DNA from: Chthonomonas calidirosea T49
Lineage (GTDB): Bacteria > Armatimonadota > Chthonomonadetes > Chthonomonadales > Chthonomonadaceae
Length of the DNA: 64,000 nucleotides
Direction of reading: 5' to 3'
Assembly: GCF_000427095.1 (NCBI RefSeq)
Contig: NC_021487.1
Coordinates: forward strand, 310,001 to 374,000
Below the pieces are notes generated by a model. That model did no database searches, was not told the origin of the DNA, and saw only the letters and a list, made by a program, of their open reading frames with translations. Shown here one piece after another: positions 62,252 through 64,000 of this stretch (its first letter is position 1; every line of letters begins with the position of its first letter). A program made the position numbers and the translations under genes.

Positions 62252-62770
62252 ATGTCGGCAGAAAGAATCCCACGGATGACCGATTCAGGGCAGCCTAGCA
62301 GCAGCGCAGCGTCGTTTGTCCATCGGTTTCGGAACGGACTATATGAACTTCAGTTAAGCCCAGGGATATTTCGGCGTATTGAAGGGTTGCTAGAAGAGTT
62401 TGCACAATCGCATCCGAATCTGCGCGGTTCCTATCTTTCCCATGAGGTAGATCCGAGCTATTTCAGCGACGGGTCGTATGGATGGGAGGCGGTGCATCGT
62501 CCACACTTACAAGGGTTGGCAATAGAGGGAGAGACGCTTTTCGAGTTTTTAGCCTTTGCAAACGGTTTTCGCATGCACTCCACCCCTCTAGAGAGTATTG
62601 TGAACATTGAGGAGCTGTGGATGGAACTGGCTTCTGATAAGCCTTTCATTTTGCGAGTTTGCATTTACCACAGCTTTCCGGCAGCAACCCTGCTCTATGC
62701 ACCCACTGGCGAGACGCAAGAGGCTGCGGCCGCTTTTGTATCTCGTCTGAAGTACTTACGAGGATTTTAG
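62252..62770 (+). CDS. Unknown protein, 172 residues
   Basis: Start at the ATG 62252 with AAGGAG eleven bases upstream; a TTG 60 bases earlier is possible. No recognised family. The sequence has a helical N-terminal half ('IFRRIEGLLEEFAQ'), Tyr/Ser-rich loops ('GSYLSHEVDPSYFSDGSYG') and a mixed C-terminal half. There is no signal peptide or membrane helix. It is followed two bases later by a coiled-coil membrane protein gene, implying co-translation. Confidence 0.7.
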   Translation: MSAERIPRMTDSGQPSSSAASFVHRFRNGLYELQLSPGIFRRIEGLLEEFAQSHPNLRGSYLSHEVDPSYFSDGSYGWEAVHRPHLQGLAIEGETLFEFLAFANGFRMHSTPLESIVNIEELWMELASDKPFILRVCIYHSFPAATLLYAPTGETQEAAAAFVSRLKYLRGF

Positions 62771-62772
62771 GC

Positions 62773-63042
62773 ATGCCAAAACCAATGGCGCCTCTCCGCA
62801 ACGGGCTCGTTGTGCCGAATTGGCGTCCTTATTCCTCTACAAGTGCTGCGGAGAGTGAAAAGGCCTCTTTAGAGGCGTTATTGCAGGAGAATGAGCGGTT
62901 GCGGGCTGAAAACGAACGTCTGCGCGCCATGCGCCGGTTATCGAAACCGTTGTGGGAGTCGCATCTTCTGGCATGGGGCGCGATTCTGCTGTGTTTGGCC
63001 GCGCTCGCTTTTGCTGGGCTAGCTCTCTATCTTCGTGGCTAA
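62773..63042 (+). CDS. Small coiled-coil single-span membrane protein
   Basis: 89 residues from the ATG at 62773 (the longer frame reads back through the previous gene). A short N-terminal region is followed by a heptad-like Leu/Glu/Arg segment ('LLQENERLRAENERLRAM', about 38-55) and a C-terminal membrane helix (about 67-86, 'WGAILLCLAALAFAGLALYL'). It has the layout of a membrane-tethered coiled coil that could dimerise or anchor a partner. The glycosyltransferase gene begins 75 bases later. Confidence 0.75.
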   Translation: MPKPMAPLRNGLVVPNWRPYSSTSAAESEKASLEALLQENERLRAENERLRAMRRLSKPLWESHLLAWGAILLCLAALAFAGLALYLRG

Positions 63043-63117
63043 GTAGAGACAAAACGGTAGAGCGCTCGATGTGTTATACTTCCCTAAACTACGTATAGCA
63101 GATAGGGATGGGCGCCT

Positions 63118-64000
63118 ATGAAAATCGGGATGTACACCACCGTTGGCGATCGCTGTGGCATCGCAGCCTATACACAAGCTTTGGTCAATGCGTTGCGTTT
63201 GTTGCCTGAAACGGAAGTAGAAATTGTGCCCATTACCGAGGGAAAGCAGTCGAGGGGGCACTATTTAGCGATTGCGGAGCGGCTTAACGCGGACGATATT
63301 GATGTGGTACATGTGCAGCACGAGCACAGTTTTTGGGGCGGGATTTTGCCTGGGCATTCGGCATATTGGGAGTTTCGGTATCTCATCACGAAGCCGATCG
63401 TGCTGACGGCCCATACGACCTACACTGCAGAGGAGATGCTGCGTTACCGCACGGAGCGGCGCCTATTGAAAAAGCTGGCGAAGTGGGTTCTACTACGTAA
63501 TCATGCATGGGTAGATAGTGTACAGGTAGCCCCCTTTGTCACAGCGGTTACCATCGTTCACACGGAAGAGGCCAAGCAGCAGCTAGTGGGGCGAGGGGCC
63601 GATCCGAAGTTCATACACGTCTTGCCGGCAGGTGTGCCGGAAGTTGTTGCGGCCACTACGGGTGGCGAAGCTTTTCGACGCCGTTTTGGGCTGGAGGGCT
63701 ATCGTTTGATCACCATTTTTGGTTATACAGCTCCTAATAAGGGCTATGAGTTGACATTAAAGCTGCTCCCCTCTTTACCGGAGGACGTTAAGCTTGTTAT
63801 TGCCGGTGGGCCTCGAAACGCTGCGATGGAACCCTATTTCGCCCAGTTGGTAAGGGCTATAGAGTCATCGGGGGAACGGCATAGGGTGATCGTAACAGGT
63901 TATCTACCGGATGAGGAAGTGGCTGAGGCGATGGCAGCAAGCACGGTGGTGCTGGCTCCTCATACCGAAGCAACCGGTTCTTACTCCGTCACAATTCCGT
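63118..64000 (+). CDS. GT4-type glycosyltransferase (C-terminus cut by window edge)
   Basis: 294 residues visible from the ATG at 63118, open to the window edge. The N-terminal domain has 'MYTTVGDRCGIAAYTQAL' and 'VVHVQHEHSFWGG', the loops that bind acceptor in GT-B enzymes. The C-terminal domain begins near 'RLITIFGYTAPNKGYEL' and reads 'VIAGGP' and 'VTGYLPDEEVAEAMAAS', as in family 4 transferases. The nucleotide-binding ExxxxxE motif would lie just beyond the edge. It likely adds a sugar in envelope or exopolysaccharide synthesis. Confidence 0.9.
   Translation, partial: MKIGMYTTVGDRCGIAAYTQALVNALRLLPETEVEIVPITEGKQSRGHYLAIAERLNADDIDVVHVQHEHSFWGGILPGHSAYWEFRYLITKPIVLTAHTTYTAEEMLRYRTERRLLKKLAKWVLLRNHAWVDSVQVAPFVTAVTIVHTEEAKQQLVGRGADPKFIHVLPAGVPEVVAATTGGEAFRRRFGLEGYRLITIFGYTAPNKGYELTLKLLPSLPEDVKLVIAGGPRNAAMEPYFAQLVRAIESSGERHRVIVTGYLPDEEVAEAMAASTVVLAPHTEATGSYSVTIP

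Noticed and set aside
1-64000. Mobile elements, prophage or integrated island
   Set aside because: No transposase, integrase, phage structural gene, terminal inverted repeat or tRNA-adjacent attachment site was found on either strand.

Overview
The window looks like a chromosomal segment of a thermophilic, saccharolytic member of the Armatimonadota, close to Chthonomonas. This is inferred from moderate GC, many Gly/Ser-rich lipoproteins, scattered sugar-phosphate isomerases, glycosidases of families GH29 and GH116, a PhyH dioxygenase, and housekeeping genes in an unusual order. No database search was possible, so the taxonomic call is tentative. I see no rRNA, tRNA, CRISPR array, insertion sequence or prophage. 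Both ends cut a gene: a sugar-phosphate isomerase/epimerase on the left and a family 4-type glycosyltransferase on the right.

Region 1 (1-7139, minus strand) is one tightly packed transcription unit: rimO, a 632-residue protein of unknown function, gltX, two divergent amidohydrolase-like genes, and the truncated isomerase. Region 2 (7391-14462, plus) holds ribE, a GNAT acetyltransferase, a sugar-phosphate isomerase, an aldo/keto reductase, RNase Z, and then clpB behind its own inverted-repeat promoter region. Region 3 (14568-20892, minus) has three NHL-repeat beta-propeller lipoproteins with twin-arginine signals, two of them in a 1.3 kb tandem duplication, followed by a GH116 glycosidase. 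Region 4 (21184-26530, plus) contains tsaD, an RNA 2'-O-methyltransferase of the TrmH type, a transaldolase behind a long structured leader, and a GlcE-like FAD oxidase. Region 5 (26514-31068, minus) has a C45 acyltransferase/hydrolase, a site-2 protease with CBS domains, and bipA/typA. An M29 aminopeptidase (plus), a clostripain-like lipoprotein, a nucleoside-type ABC importer and a c-type cytochrome lipoprotein follow, the last three on the minus strand.

Region 6 (38.7-54.3 kb) is an envelope and polysaccharide neighbourhood. It has four NodB/CE4 deacetylase-type proteins: one fused to a phosphodiester glycosidase domain, one with a damaged metal site, one canonical, and one embedded in a 1243-residue GH18-CE4-GT2 membrane protein. 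Among them lie a lipoprotein tyrosine phosphatase, an OsmC protein, an alpha/beta hydrolase, a MarR regulator with a long-hairpin HlyD/EmrA fusion protein, secreted proteins and a GT39 membrane glycosyltransferase. The likely common theme is synthesis, trimming and deacetylation of an amino-sugar polymer.

Region 7 (54.4-64 kb) holds a PhyH dioxygenase, a small acidic protein, an inositol-monophosphatase-like enzyme, two MFS transporters (one of the DHA2 drug-exporter type that could partner the distant EmrA-like protein), an esterase, a GH29 alpha-L-fucosidase, two small unknown proteins and the truncated glycosyltransferase.
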